This document shows, one piece after another, positions 1 to 11,721 of a DNA stretch of 64,000 bases (position 1 is its first letter; each line of letters begins with the position of its first letter). The translations under genes and the position numbers were made by a program. This stretch comes from Ciborinia camelliae (Eukaryota; Ascomycota; Leotiomycetes; Helotiales; Sclerotiniaceae): NCBI GenBank assembly GCA_025890175.1, contig JANPYM010000004.1, forward strand, positions 1,433,134-1,497,133. The letters are read 5' to 3'. Below the pieces are notes generated by a model. The model ran no database searches, was not told the origin of the DNA, and saw only the letters and a list, made by a program, of their open reading frames with translations.

Positions 1-1247
1 TATCGAGCTTGGGAAGAACTTCTTTCTTTAGTCGTTCCATACCTTTATCCCCTCGGAGAACTCTCGCAGATCATCAAAAACCTCCAAGGCCAGGTGGGCA
101 ACCAACTGTCTGGGCTCCAAAAACTAGAATTGCCGTTGGAATTGTGTTTATTAGTGCTTTAATTTACAATATGGTATGGGGCATCCGATCAATACGCAAG
201 CTTCGAGGGTCACTTACACCTCAACAGGCAACGGAAGAACCGACCAAAGCAGACTCTCCTACTGTTGCGGAAAGGGACACTCTCACTAAACGTGAATCTG
301 GAGTCACAGAGAATTCGCCTATGCGATTGCGAATGGAAGCATTCATTAAACAACAGCAGAAAGAAATTGTTCATGAGTTAGAACAGGTTGACGGCAAAAA
401 GTTTCGAGTCGATACATGGAATCGGGAACATGGTGGAGGAGGGATCTCTAGTGTATTGCAAGATGGAAATGTATTTGAGAAGGCAGGAGTAAATATCAGT
501 GTGGTATATGGAACATTACCTCGAGCTGCAATTGAGAAAATGCGAGTCCACCACAAAGCTATGGATCCCGAAGTCCAATCCCTCGACTTTTTCGCCGCAG
601 GATTAAGTATGGTTCTTCACCCAGTCAACCCAATGGCGCCAACGGTCCACCTCAACTATCGATATTTCGAAACCGAAAACCCAGATGGTACACCTTGCTC
701 ATGGTGGTTTGGCGGAGGAACGGATCTTACGCCCAGCTACCTATTCGACGAAGATGCCATTCATTTTCACAAGACTATCAAAGAAGCATGCGACAATCAT
801 GACAAAGAATACTATCCTCGATTCAAAAAGTGGTGCGATGACTATTTTTCGAATAAACATCGAGGGGAAACGCGGGGTATTGGTGGGATTTTCTTCGACG
901 ATTTAGACGGAAAAGGAAAGGATCAAGAAAATACATTTGCATTTGCGCAAAGTTGTTTAAAAGCCTTCCTTCCCTCATATCTCCCAATCATCAACAAGAG
1001 AAAAGATATGCCATATACCGAAAAAGAAAAGGAATGGCAACAAATTAGGAGGGGTCGATATGTGGAGTTTAACTTGGTGCATGATAGAGGCACGGCTTTT
1101 GGTTTAAATACACCAAGTGCGAGGGTGGAGAGTATTTTGATGAGTTTGCCTTTGACGGCTAGTTGGAGGTATATGTATGAACCGGAGAAGGGAAGTAGAG
1201 AACAGAGGTTGGTGGACGTTTTGAGGGAACCCAGGGAGTGGGTTTAG
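1..1247 (+). CDS. hem13: Coproporphyrinogen III oxidase (aerobic), 5' end outside window
   Basis: Oxidatively decarboxylates coproporphyrinogen III to protoporphyrinogen IX in heme synthesis, using O2. The frame is open to the left edge, with no ATG before the conserved part, so the start or an upstream exon is missing. About 412 residues are visible. A hydrophobic segment near residues 41-59 ([19 protein letters not shown]) follows a basic Ser/Arg-rich leader, which fits mitochondrial targeting and a membrane anchor, as in the mitochondrial enzymes rather than the shorter soluble yeast one. Family blocks follow in order: [17 protein letters not shown], the [13 protein letters not shown] block, [38 protein letters not shown] and [13 protein letters not shown]. 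The last exon ends in TAG at 1245-1247. The family assignment is secure; the localisation is inferred. Confidence 0.95.
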   Translation, partial: SSLGRTSFFSRSIPLSPRRTLADHQKPPRPGGQPTVWAPKTRIAVGIVFISALIYNMVWGIRSIRKLRGSLTPQQATEEPTKADSPTVAERDTLTKRESGVTENSPMRLRMEAFIKQQQKEIVHELEQVDGKKFRVDTWNREHGGGGISSVLQDGNVFEKAGVNISVVYGTLPRAAIEKMRVHHKAMDPEVQSLDFFAAGLSMVLHPVNPMAPTVHLNYRYFETENPDGTPCSWWFGGGTDLTPSYLFDEDAIHFHKTIKEACDNHDKEYYPRFKKWCDDYFSNKHRGETRGIGGIFFDDLDGKGKDQENTFAFAQSCLKAFLPSYLPIINKRKDMPYTEKEKEWQQIRRGRYVEFNLVHDRGTAFGLNTPSARVESILMSLPLTASWRYMYEPEKGSREQRLVDVLREPREWV

Positions 1248-1700
1248 AATATGGAGATTGGAATGATTACTTTTCTGCTGTATATATGTGTTAGAAATGT
1301 ATGTATAATAGAAAAGAAAATTATAAATTACAGATGCCTATATGAAAATTATAGAAACTTGGATTTTGTAAAATCTAAAGTGAGCTGTGAAATAGTTGAT
1401 AGGTTCCAAGGTTGTTTTTAGTCAAGCAAGCAAGCGAGATTCCTGCTACCCCTCCTTTTCTATCTCGTTTTATTTTATCCATCTCATCTAAAAGTATTTC
1501 ATCATCACTCTTCATCTTGAATTTCAATAAAATATTTAATTATTTATCCACTGATCACCATCCGATTCTTAGATTAAATCTCTTTCTCTTCCTCACTTTT
1601 TCCTTCCTTTCCTGTTATCGATATTGATTCTATCTGGATGTATATCCTCTCCAAATCAATAGTCAATCAATGATCATTTCTCGTCACATCGCCCGTCACA
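1248..1700. other. Intergenic: 3' flank of hem13 and promoter of the SWIM protein gene
   Basis: AT-rich after the hem13 stop, then a pyrimidine-rich stretch (about 1440-1640) typical of fungal promoter and 5' leader DNA ahead of the next ATG at 1701. The open frame at 1412-1627 has no recognisable domain and looks like leader sequence. Confidence 0.5.
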
Positions 1701-2855
1701 ATGTCCACAGCTCCACCTGGGTCTCTCCCGCATCCCCGTGCTTTCATGAACTCTCTTTTTAATACTCTTACTGCTTCTTCATCTTCTTCTATCCCAAATC
1801 CATCTCCAAATCCATCTCTATCTTTTACAGATCCCCATCCATCAGTATCGTCTCTAAATGCAAATAGACGAGCGAATGATGAAGTGAGAGAGAAGGAAAA
1901 TCCGTTGAAAAACATCGGGGCGGAGAAAAAAGCACTGCTGATGACGCTGCATGTGGTTTTTCCACCGCCCCTGCTTTTGCAAGCACTGGATTTGTTGGAT
2001 CGGGGATGTGTGGGGAGGGTTGTTTGGTTGGGAGAAGAGGGGGGTAGGGAAGCGGGAAGGAGGGAGCGAGAGGTGGGTGGAGAGAATGGGGCGAATGGAG
2101 GAGAAGGTAGGAAAGAGGGGGGTGGAGGAGAGGTTGAGGGGGCGGGATGTGCTGAAATAGACGATCGAGAGGCTGATAGGGATGATGATGGAGATTTCCA
2201 AAGACGAGGTGAAATGAATTCAATAATTGCCAATACCCACAATAGAGAGGGTGAAACAACCGAGGAGTTGGCGGGAAGCGTGATCCCCCCTCAAGCACAC
2301 ATGCACCTACCCCCTCTCATCCCAGCCCCAAACCCCACTCCCTCAACAGCATCCAAGCCAAAGAAAATAACAATCCATCAAGTGCGGTCCTCCCAACCCC
2401 CAAAATGGAGTTCCCACACCCATTCTCACGCCGGAGCACGATCAGGATTCGCCTCAGCACCGTCTGAAAATACATACAACGTGCATCTAGACGCGTGGAA
2501 TTGCACCTGCGCAGCCTTTACATTTTCCGCCTTTCCCGCATCCTCCTCCCAACACTCCGCCGGAGAAATAAATTGGAGCCAGCCCTCCTACCACTCACCT
2601 GATCACTCTAATTCACATAACGAGCACTTCTTGAATGAAGATCCAAAAGGTAAATTCAAGCAAGGAAATACATGTGGAAGAGAGGAAGAGGAAGAGGAAG
2701 AATGGCAATACGGAGGCCTTGCTAAAACCCCTCAAGTACCCGTTTGTAAACATCTCGTAGCATGTTTCTTGGGCGAGAGGTGGAGGGAGGTCTTGGGGGC
2801 CTATGTTGGGGAGAGGGTTGTGGGGAGGGAGGAAATGAGTGGGTTGTTAGTTTGA
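1701..2855 (+). CDS. sws1: SWIM zinc-finger protein, probable Shu complex subunit (Sws1/Shu2/ZSWIM7-like)
   Basis: Single-exon frame of 384 residues. The N-terminal block around residues 73-95 (HVVFPPPLLLQALDLLDRG) resembles the conserved start of Shu2/Sws1/ZSWIM7. Near the C-terminus lies a SWIM finger: a CTC pair in WNCTCAAFTFSAFP, then CKHLVA after about 80 residues. This matches the Sws1-type pattern CxC...CxHxxA, including the diagnostic alanine. In known Shu complexes this protein pairs with a Rad51 paralogue and promotes Rad51 filament formation in homologous recombination. The middle (about residues 110-250) is low-complexity Gly/Glu/Arg then Pro/Ser, and an acidic run (EEEEEEE) interrupts the finger loop, so the protein is longer than its yeast and human relatives. 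An unrelated SWIM protein remains possible. Confidence 0.72.
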   Translation: MSTAPPGSLPHPRAFMNSLFNTLTASSSSSIPNPSPNPSLSFTDPHPSVSSLNANRRANDEVREKENPLKNIGAEKKALLMTLHVVFPPPLLLQALDLLDRGCVGRVVWLGEEGGREAGRREREVGGENGANGGEGRKEGGGGEVEGAGCAEIDDREADRDDDGDFQRRGEMNSIIANTHNREGETTEELAGSVIPPQAHMHLPPLIPAPNPTPSTASKPKKITIHQVRSSQPPKWSSHTHSHAGARSGFASAPSENTYNVHLDAWNCTCAAFTFSAFPASSSQHSAGEINWSQPSYHSPDHSNSHNEHFLNEDPKGKFKQGNTCGREEEEEEEWQYGGLAKTPQVPVCKHLVACFLGERWREVLGAYVGERVVGREEMSGLLV

Positions 2856-3259
2856 TGTTTGGTATGAAGGGACGCATAAGGGAGGAGTTAGGGAGGGGAG
2901 GTTAAGAGAAAGTTTAGGGGCGTTTTAAATGGCTATTGGAGCTTGCTGGTTGGCGCATGCGGGTTTGGATTGCTACATGGATCTCATTTCAGTATGAGAA
3001 TTTCGATTACCGAAAGCGAATGAAAAGGTACAGCCAACTTCTCCCTGCAGTTAGCGGTGCAAGAAGATCTGGCACCTGAAAAAGGTAAACACATAGGAAA
3101 ACTTTGCATGACTGGTATTATTCGCAAGCTATGAATTTATGATACAATGGCATATCATTCTCAACCGTATCTCAAATGTAATGTAATGGCCCCGTTCTGA
3201 AGGTCCATACCTCATAAAACACCCTAAGATATTCACCAACTCCCCCCATCATTCCATCA
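2856..3259. other. Convergent 3' region
   Basis: Lies between the stop codons of two genes that face each other. It holds their 3' untranslated regions; no gene is seen. Confidence 0.5.
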
Positions 3260-4458
3260 TCACTTCTTCTTTTCCTTATCCTCTTTCTCCTTTTCCGCTT
3301 CCTTGCCCTCTTTTGCATCCCCGTTCACACCACTAGTCCCATCAATCTTCTTGTCTTTCTCATCTTTCGCTTCATCCTTCTTGGCATCTTTCTCCTCTTG
3401 TTGTTGTCTATTTTGGATTTTGTTTTCGATGAGGTCGTGGAAGGCGGTGATAGCGCGGATCAAACTACTTAGGTAGATAGCCATCAATTGATCGTTTGTT
3501 TTTATGCTCATAGCATGCGCCAATTCGCTATTATTTTCAACCGGTGCGTCGGTGCCGTTAGGGATGTGAGAGGAAGGCTTTGGTGTAGAAAGATTGGGGA
3601 GGAGATTGAAAACATCTTGGAGATTGCCTAAGATGGCGTGGTTGACTGGTAAAGTTCCATCGAGGACTTTTTGTAGATATTGACCAATGTCTCGTAACCG
3701 TAGGTGCAATCCTTGCAACGATTGTACTTGGTTTGTGATTCGTGTCGAAAGAGTTCCAACTGCCACATCTCTGATATCTCTAAGTAAATGTTCAACTCCG
3801 ATTTCTTCAGCCTCCTCAGCCTCGATGATCGATGGTGTATGTACGAAAGTCTTGGATGTAGTTGTGCCATCCTCGGGTAGTGTTAGTATTTATTCAATTC
3901 CAATCCCAGTAGAGAATTGACTTACATCTTTAATCTCCTCTACTGCAAAGTAAGCATCCGTTGGTACGCCGGCCTCCTTTGGTTGAACATCGATAATCAC
4001 AAGTAATGGGTTGGGGGTATATCTCTTAAACAACTCATTGATCTCCAAATCTGAAGCTCTCAGCTTAGGCCCAGAATGATACCATCCTATCAGCTTTTCT
4101 CTGGCATTGATCTTCTTGAACATATCATTCATCGACTCGACATAATTGTGATCCAAAAACCATACTGATGGGTCTTTATCATCTTCTTCAAATGGGACTA
4201 TTGAAAGTTTCCATTAGTATTGGCATACAAATCAAACGGGGCTTATATCTGCACTCGCAATAGAGCCAACGTACCAGCAAAACTGTTTGATACCCGTACA
4301 TTCTTTCCATCGTTCTGTCCTAACAGAACTCCAACCACACGTCTGCTCGAGCCTTTAGTTGACCGTCCGTAATGATCTGCTGCTGAAAGTAATACCAGTG
4401 GTGCAACTGATACATTTCTCGTAACGAGGGAGAGGGTTTCTGCCGTGGTAGCAGGCAT
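3260..4458 (-). CDS. rpn8: 26S proteasome regulatory subunit Rpn8 (MPN domain)
   Basis: Three exons: 4458-4275, 4197-3926 and 3871-3260, giving 355 residues with consistent phases and GT-AG introns (GTACGT, GTAAGT donors; CTAAC branch point before exon 3). Rpn8 is a lid subunit that pairs with the deubiquitinase Rpn11. The MPN domain fills the first half. The motif reads [11 protein letters not shown] where active JAMM enzymes have HxH-P...S..D; the second histidine is glycine, so this is the catalytically silent MPN type expected of Rpn8. The second half has the conserved [17 protein letters not shown] region and a helical bundle, ending in a Lys/Glu-rich KEKE tail typical of proteasome subunits. 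It is divergent from adk1. Confidence 0.96.
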
Positions 4459-5540
4459 GATGAACTTTGAGTTGTGGAGGTTTGTTGTTTTGGTATGGTA
4501 TAATTGTTGACAAGGCTGATATTCTTAGGTATTCGCGGCAAGAGCTTGCCTGGTGCTTAGCTCCAAACCGCATCGAGACGTTATCACGTGTTACAAGACC
4601 GGCAGCTTTAGGTACCTCCACCTCTAAGGTACCTTCCATAGCTTCTACTTCTAGGTACCGTAGTTTGGCGGCGGGCGGGAAGGCGGGAAGCGACAAGGCA
4701 AAGTTAATAAATTGTGGACAGCAACAGCAACAGCAGCAGCACCTCAGGAAGGATATATAATGATATATTTGATTCACACGTAGAATACCAGTTGACCGAT
4801 CAAGATTTCAATTTTAAATTTTATTCTACCGTACCATACCATACTGCATCGTATCGTATATCTTTTTGGATACGTAGATTTTGTTGATGATATGAAACAA
4901 CTAATTGCCCTGCCCGGCGTCATCCAGATCTCGGACTTCACTTGATAGATACCTGGTACCTACCACGCACGGTATTATTACCTAGGTACCTACAGAAGGA
5001 GTTCCAGGAGCTGGAACCTCAAAATTGTATTCCTATGACCCGGAACCATAACTTTGCACACACAAGGTCCGGTGAAATGCTCAACCAAACGTTGCTTCAA
5101 TATACCAATACCTAGCTAATCGAGTACCTACCTACTATAAGGATAAGATCTCACTCGGGTCCCTTGTGATGAGATGAGATGTGATGTGATGTGATGTGAT
5201 CTGAGCTGATATAAATGTTCATCGATTCCCCTTCCTCAAATATATCCTTTTCTTTCGAGCTATTGTTGAACGAGTCCTGATACCTACCGGGTACTGACTG
5301 TAGATACCTACTGAGGGGATATCCCGGTGAATTTTTTCCGTTCCTCCGGTTGCCGCTCGGCAGAACAAGCTAGATCTTACGGGTGCTCTATATTCATTGT
5401 GCCAAGTTCCATTCAATTTCCCTCACGTTCAAGATCCGCGAAACTTTTTCCCTTAACTCTCGCCTCTCCACTCTGCAATTTGTATATTTTGGATTAATTC
5501 CATACCTTGGTCCGGTATTCCTTCACTCAATCAATTCAAA
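4459..5540. promoter_or_regulatory. Bidirectional promoter region rpn8 / adk1
   Basis: 1.08 kb between two divergent ATGs. It contains several GGTACC/TACCTA motifs (about 4610-4660, 4950-4995, 5120-5140), a CAG/CAA-rich run near 4720-4742, and a GATG(A/T)-type tandem run (about 5165-5205). A pyrimidine-rich stretch precedes the adk1 start. No gene is recognised here. Confidence 0.55.
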
Positions 5541-6554
<1,014 letters not shown>

Positions 6555-9102
6555 AAATTCATTGGAATGAAGGTGATATGCTAGCTTTGCATAGATTTCT
6601 AAAAAGTTGTAATTGCGTTTAAGTTAGTAGGCATAATTGCAATCTTTCTGGAAGGAAGGCGTTTGTACAACCAAAGAGATGCATGGGGGTCATGCCAATT
6701 TAGAGGCTCTGTGTATTATATGCACTACGTGTTCTTGCACATCAAGAATATTAAAAAGGTGCTTAGATTGAATGAAGTCAATGAATGAATTTCCAGAAAA
6801 GCCAGCCAAAGAATTCTCACTCTTTAAAATCTCATTTGACATGCATTCATTCCATATTCCGGGGCACCGTATGTTAATTCCCCAAAGTGAGTGACAAAGA
6901 TTCCATAGTTTCCCGACACAAGGGGGGGCATGATAAATGGTTGGGTAGTTGAAATTGGGTTGCATCCGCCGATAGATGAGTGTTACCTCTGTATGAACCC
7001 GTGGAGTACATGTGTAGCTCTAAACAAATTTTCATCATGTTTTTTCACCTGATGCGATCCATGACGGAAGTGTTTAAGGGAAGGATGGGGAGTCTGGGTA
7101 TAAGGAAAGTGTAGGATTGAATATATATGGACATGTCAGCAGTTCTTGTACAATATCATTTGAGTTAAGTGAGAAAGAAGCGTTGAGGTATTTCAAAACA
7201 TTACTCGGTTAAGAAAGGAGGATTCCGGATTTCCAGGAGAAAGAAAGGATTCATTGGGTTCACAGTCACTCTCTGCTCCATAAGTCTTTGTTTTTTTGAG
7301 GTCAATTGCTCTCGGTTGCTTAGAATAGGAGTGACGGAGGTTAGAAAGACCGACAGGCAGTGTGTATGTTTTTTTCTTAACCCGACATGACTTGTATTTA
7401 TCCCCATTCCTTTCTTTTCACAATGAAATATAATTCAATCCCAACAAGCTAGAGCTTTGCTGACAATGCTTGAATATAGAAAGAAGAGGTCTCTTGTGGT
7501 GAATGGAGATGGAAAGTGGTTGCAGTGTATTTATGAGGTACGCTATCTATGCTATGCAATGTATGGATGTTCTTTCATAAAAAGATTTATGTTTGGCTTC
7601 AAGCGGTCACCAAGGACAGTTGCTACCTAGTATGTCAGATCCTGCTCTATTGAAGATATTATCTGAGTGACAGTACTAGGTGGTAGTGATAGATAGCAAT
7701 ACTAGTGTATTTATATCTACATGTCAAGTCAAGTCAAGTCAAGCTTTGCGTTGGAAGTTTAAATGGGCCGCGTCAATTCATTTGTGGAAGTTCATTGGAT
7801 TGGATTGTTCCATGGCCAAATCTCTCTCTCTCAATGTGGGTGTGTGTTTGTGTGGTCATTGCCCCTTTCGGAAGAATTGACTCCAAAGCGAGGTTGGAGT
7901 AGAGGTTGAGGTCCCGCTTTCCAACTTCAGCAAGTAGGGAGGGAAGGCTCATCATACCTTTTTAAATAATCTCAAAAGTGTAAAAATTGTAGAGTACCTA
8001 CTATGTAGTATCTTACGGATTCTTACCTTCAACTTCAATTCTGATAATACACAATCCTTAAATCTTCTAAATCCTTTAATGAAACTTCATGTTTTGGGAG
8101 ATGATTATCTACATCATTAATATTTATATGTAAAGATAATACCATTAAGATCAAGGGATTCATTCATATTTACTTAATCTCCTTGTTATTTACAAAGATA
8201 TCAATCTAGATTTACTTTCAAAGAGTCACGACTGTGGTCACCAAGGTGTACATATGTGTATGTCATTAACTGTTGACTGTTAACTGTTGTCGTTGACCGG
8301 GTATGTCTGAGAAAATTTATTCATCACCATGCGGATTTGAATATCCTTTTTTCCCCCATTTACTTCCCACTTCTCACTTCCCATTATTTCCCATTGTTTT
8401 GAATTTCCATATCAACCCCGTTTATCTTTCCTCAATCTGTTTGGATTCTCAACATTATATTAAACACAATCTGATTATTGGCAGCAGTGGATGATAACTT
8501 TATTACTTTAAACTTCGAGTTACTTCTAGTCAAGTTCTTCTTGCCTTTGACTGAACTTCAACAAATCAACTGCACATTCAACCTTTGATCAACCTTCAAA
8601 GTATACCTCATCAACTCTTATTTCCGCGCGTCGGTCCGATATCTGGTAGCATTCCCGTGTTTGCTACCAACACGGCCTGACGTCCTTTTCTTTGCAGCCG
8701 CGTTCACTTCTTAAAATATTCAACTTCGACAAGAAGATTCCTTCTCACACAACACTTTCATAGATTGCAACCAAATTTCTTCAATTGAGATCGCCCTTGA
8801 GTTATCTTCTTGTTTGTCATCCAACGACTACTGCTTTCCATACAAATAGTCACCAAGCATAGTTCGAAGAGTGTTGGTCTCTTCCTGTACCCTCACTTTC
8901 TCCAAAATACGTGTTTTGGGTTTTGATTATAACATAACAACAATTCCGTTTTGTATCAAGAACAGCAACAAGTTAAACGTTAGTATACCCTTTCTCCACC
9001 TGAGCTGCTACAACTCTACACTGCTCTGTCATACTAACGCATCAGTTAGGTCAAGACATATTTCCTATTTTCGATCCGACTCAACCTCTCAAATACTCTT
9101 CG
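6555..9102. other. Long intergenic region, no gene recognised
   Basis: About 2.5 kb. The first 500 bp are the adk1 3' flank. Short tandem runs occur at about 7724-7743 (TCAAG repeats) and 7826-7850 (CT then TG). The last 600 bp (from about 8500) are pyrimidine-rich and look like the promoter and long 5' leader of the gene starting at 9217. Open frames are short, without domains or credible codon structure. Confidence 0.4.
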
Positions 9103-9178
9103 GTAAGTGAACTCCATCCATCTCGATCCCAGCCACATCAACCATCACCCTGCGAAAACCTTACTGACGTTGTATTAG
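9103..9178 (+). other. Probable 5'-UTR intron
   Basis: Donor GTAAGT, a branch-point-like ACTGAC about 15 nt before the end, and acceptor TTAG. It lies 38 nt upstream of the ATG of the next gene, in the same strand and style as the coding introns. Confidence 0.45.
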
Positions 9179-9216
9179 TCCATTAATCTGATACGAAGAA
9201 ATTCTAAACATTCATC

Positions 9217-10080
9217 ATGTCGCAAACCATAATGCCTGTATGTAACTCTCTATTCTCAAAGGGTTGCACAAAATCTGCTAACACTTGATACAGATGACTC
9301 CATTTGACCGTGAGTACCTCACTACTCCATTTACTCACCAGCATCTCAATACTTTATGTCATGTTCAAGTTTTTGAACACAAGCGATTCAAATTTAACAT
9401 TGTACTAGCAAATGAGAACGGTACCCCCCCTCACCCTCTTAGCCGAAGAAAGCAACGCGCTGCAGTAGCAGAAGCCGCTCTCTTGTCCGAGGATTGCCGA
9501 CGCGCATTGACGGTCAATTGCAACGGCGCTAGCGCAGTTGAATCTGGCGAGAAACTTCTTCAAAATCCAGTCAAGAGCCTTGAATCAGATCTCAACCTGC
9601 CAGAGGTATAAGTCTACAACTCATTTGTTGCGACAGTGATACATGCTAACAATCGTACCCGCTTAGGACACTAAGTATAACCTCACTTACTTCGGCGCCC
9701 CTGGACCGGAGCTTGTCAGTAAGAATGTGCCAAGTTGCGGCCTTCCACCAGGATGGTCTAACAAACACGATCGCTGCATTGCATACATGTCTACACATGC
9801 CCCTTTGATCGACGGAAAGGTCCCAAGACAAGAGGAATGCCAAGAAAGACATACCACTCGAGAAATCACGACCTTCTTACTCATGCGCTTTCCTGAGCTT
9901 TGCAGTCATGTGAGTTTGTAATATGCCATGGCAGCCGAGTGATATTCAGCTGACTTTGTATAGCGTATCAAGGATATAACAATCGAGTTACGTCTAGAGC
10001 TTCTTGACCGTTCGGAGAATAACTACTTCAATATTGCGTATGGTGGTTATATAGATCATGAATGGGCACGCGGTATTTAG
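9217..10080 (+). CDS. Lineage-restricted hypothetical protein with a GWSNKHDRCI...RFPEL domain
   Basis: Proposed five-exon model: 9217-9237, 9294-9309, 9409-9605, 9667-9909 and 9964-10080, giving 197 residues. All phases agree and branch points are visible (GCTAAC twice). The second exon is only 16 nt. The intron at 9310-9408 is 99 nt and open in frame, so a retained-intron form is also possible. The N-terminal half is polar and low in complexity. The C-terminal half (about residues 80-190) is compact: LPPGWSNKHDRCIAYM, RQEECQERHTTREI, LLMRFPEL, then ELRLELLDRSENNYF. The spacing of Trp, RFPEL and RLxLLD recalls small Myb/SANT-like helical domains that are abundant in Leotiomycetes, but I cannot assign a family or function. 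Confidence 0.6.
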
Positions 10081-11721
10081 GAGAGTGTATCAACAGGTTT
10101 CAAATCTGCTACTATGTGTGCTGCAATTTGACGGGAGGTATGAACCGAGTTTTCAATGCTGATTCTTTATGCGACTGACATTTTTTGCAGGACCTGTCGC
10201 AACAGGCTTAGTTACGGAAGCGTTACTCTTGTATGTAACACTCTTCGTGCAGCTTTGGCCTTGCGGATGACGATGAGTACTATTTCGCGACGATAATGAC
10301 TCAAGATACTACATGGCTGTTGTTTATGATTTCTCGAATTTTCTGCATTTCCAGATAGGTTATGGATCATCTTTCAAGATGTCTCCTATCTTCCTTTAGA
10401 GGGCTTCGCTGCATTCAGTGTGCAGACCCCACACTGGATATTTGTCTAAAGCTCATTGAATTTACATGTACCAAGTCTAGATTGTGTCTATGCTTGTGAT
10501 TTGTGACTATGACGTGTTGTTTAGTTGGTGATAAAATTACAACTTTCTCTCTCTACACTACCCAAATATACACACGCTGTACCCTGCGTACATGCATTAT
10601 CAACTTCGATCACGAAGCACACCCCATATCCCTCTCCACCTTCCCCTCTCCAGCTTTCCTCGTTCTCGTCTCCCATCAACAACATTAACATCACCAATAG
10701 ATAGATGCCACTTGATATGATAGTCAATAGCACACACCTGTCGTCCAATCATTACAGCTAGCTATCTCCCAATCACCGATCATATTACAAGCATTATAAG
10801 CCAAGCCATCCCCCTCCTAGCCCCAGAATATCATATCAGATTTTACTCAACTCCTAGTTGAAACTTGATGGATGGCTACTGTATGTAGTTTCGTCTCGGG
10901 AGTAGGCTGGTGATGTATGCAATGCAGTACATAGAATCAAGGTACTGTATCCAATCCCATCCCATCCCATCCCATCTCATCTCATCAGATTCTAATTCTA
11001 ATTCTGAATCCGAATCCGAATCTATTCAAGCCAGAAAATTCAACGTCTTGGACCCTCAGGCCAGTTTCAATTTATTATTTCAGTTCTCTCGTCGGATCTC
11101 TCGTCGGATCTCTCGTCGGATCTCTCGTCGGATCTCTCGTCGGATATTTCGTTCTATCTACTGTAGGCCGGTCATATACTGGAAAAATCAGATTCAGAAT
11201 ATGGGGAGCCAAAAAAAAAAGAAGAGTAAAGTAGGTGTATCATTTTATATCCCCCGTCTGCGTACACACCGGGTCTGGGTTCCTACCATGGTTCCATTGT
11301 CACCGCGGCTATTATCCCCAGTCATCTAAAACATGATGATCCAAGAGAGATGGAGAGCCCCCCAAAGGTTGCAATGACCGGTATGGAGTACAGTATAGTG
11401 AACGTAGTGACCCGGGTTCCAAGATCGTAGAGATGCTGATGATGATGATGAAGAAGAGGGGGAAAAAATTACAGTTCGTTCATCATCCCAGAAGGCGGAG
11501 CGAGCAGTGCAGACAGTGTTGGGGCTGTGTAATCTACAAAAATTTAATAATCTCGGAGGCGTTTTTTTTTCATACCCTCTCATCACCAATCCCGTCACCG
11601 TTCCGTTTATGCCCACCCACCTACCATCGTGAGCAGTTCATGAAATTGCATTGCGTGTCATTGTCACATCCATCTATATCCACTTTATTTCCCTCATTCC
11701 TTCATCTCTCCCTCAAACCCC
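10081..11721. other. Intergenic region with simple repeats
   Basis: 1.6 kb between the hypothetical gene and the 3' end of vps1. An intron-like segment ending in TTTTGCAG near 10190 may belong to the 3' UTR of the preceding gene. Simple repeats include CCCAT/CTCAT runs near 10951-10985, a 12-bp minisatellite at 11085-11144 and a GAT/GAA run near 11433-11460. No gene is seen. Confidence 0.4.
11085..11144 (+). repeat. 12-bp tandem minisatellite, five copies
   Basis: Five uninterrupted copies of TCTCTCGTCGGA. It lies inside an open frame that would encode repeated Ser-Arg-Arg-Ile, but that frame has no other protein-like features. Confidence 0.85.

Noticed and set aside
1667..2298. Minus-strand Ser/Pro-rich frames across the SWIM gene
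   Set aside because: They mirror the Gly/Glu/Arg-rich plus-strand coding sequence and have no domain.
10910..11329. Frame with repeated Ser-Arg-Arg-Ile, resembling an RS-type protein
   Set aside because: The repeat is a 12-bp minisatellite and the flanks look like translated promoter DNA.
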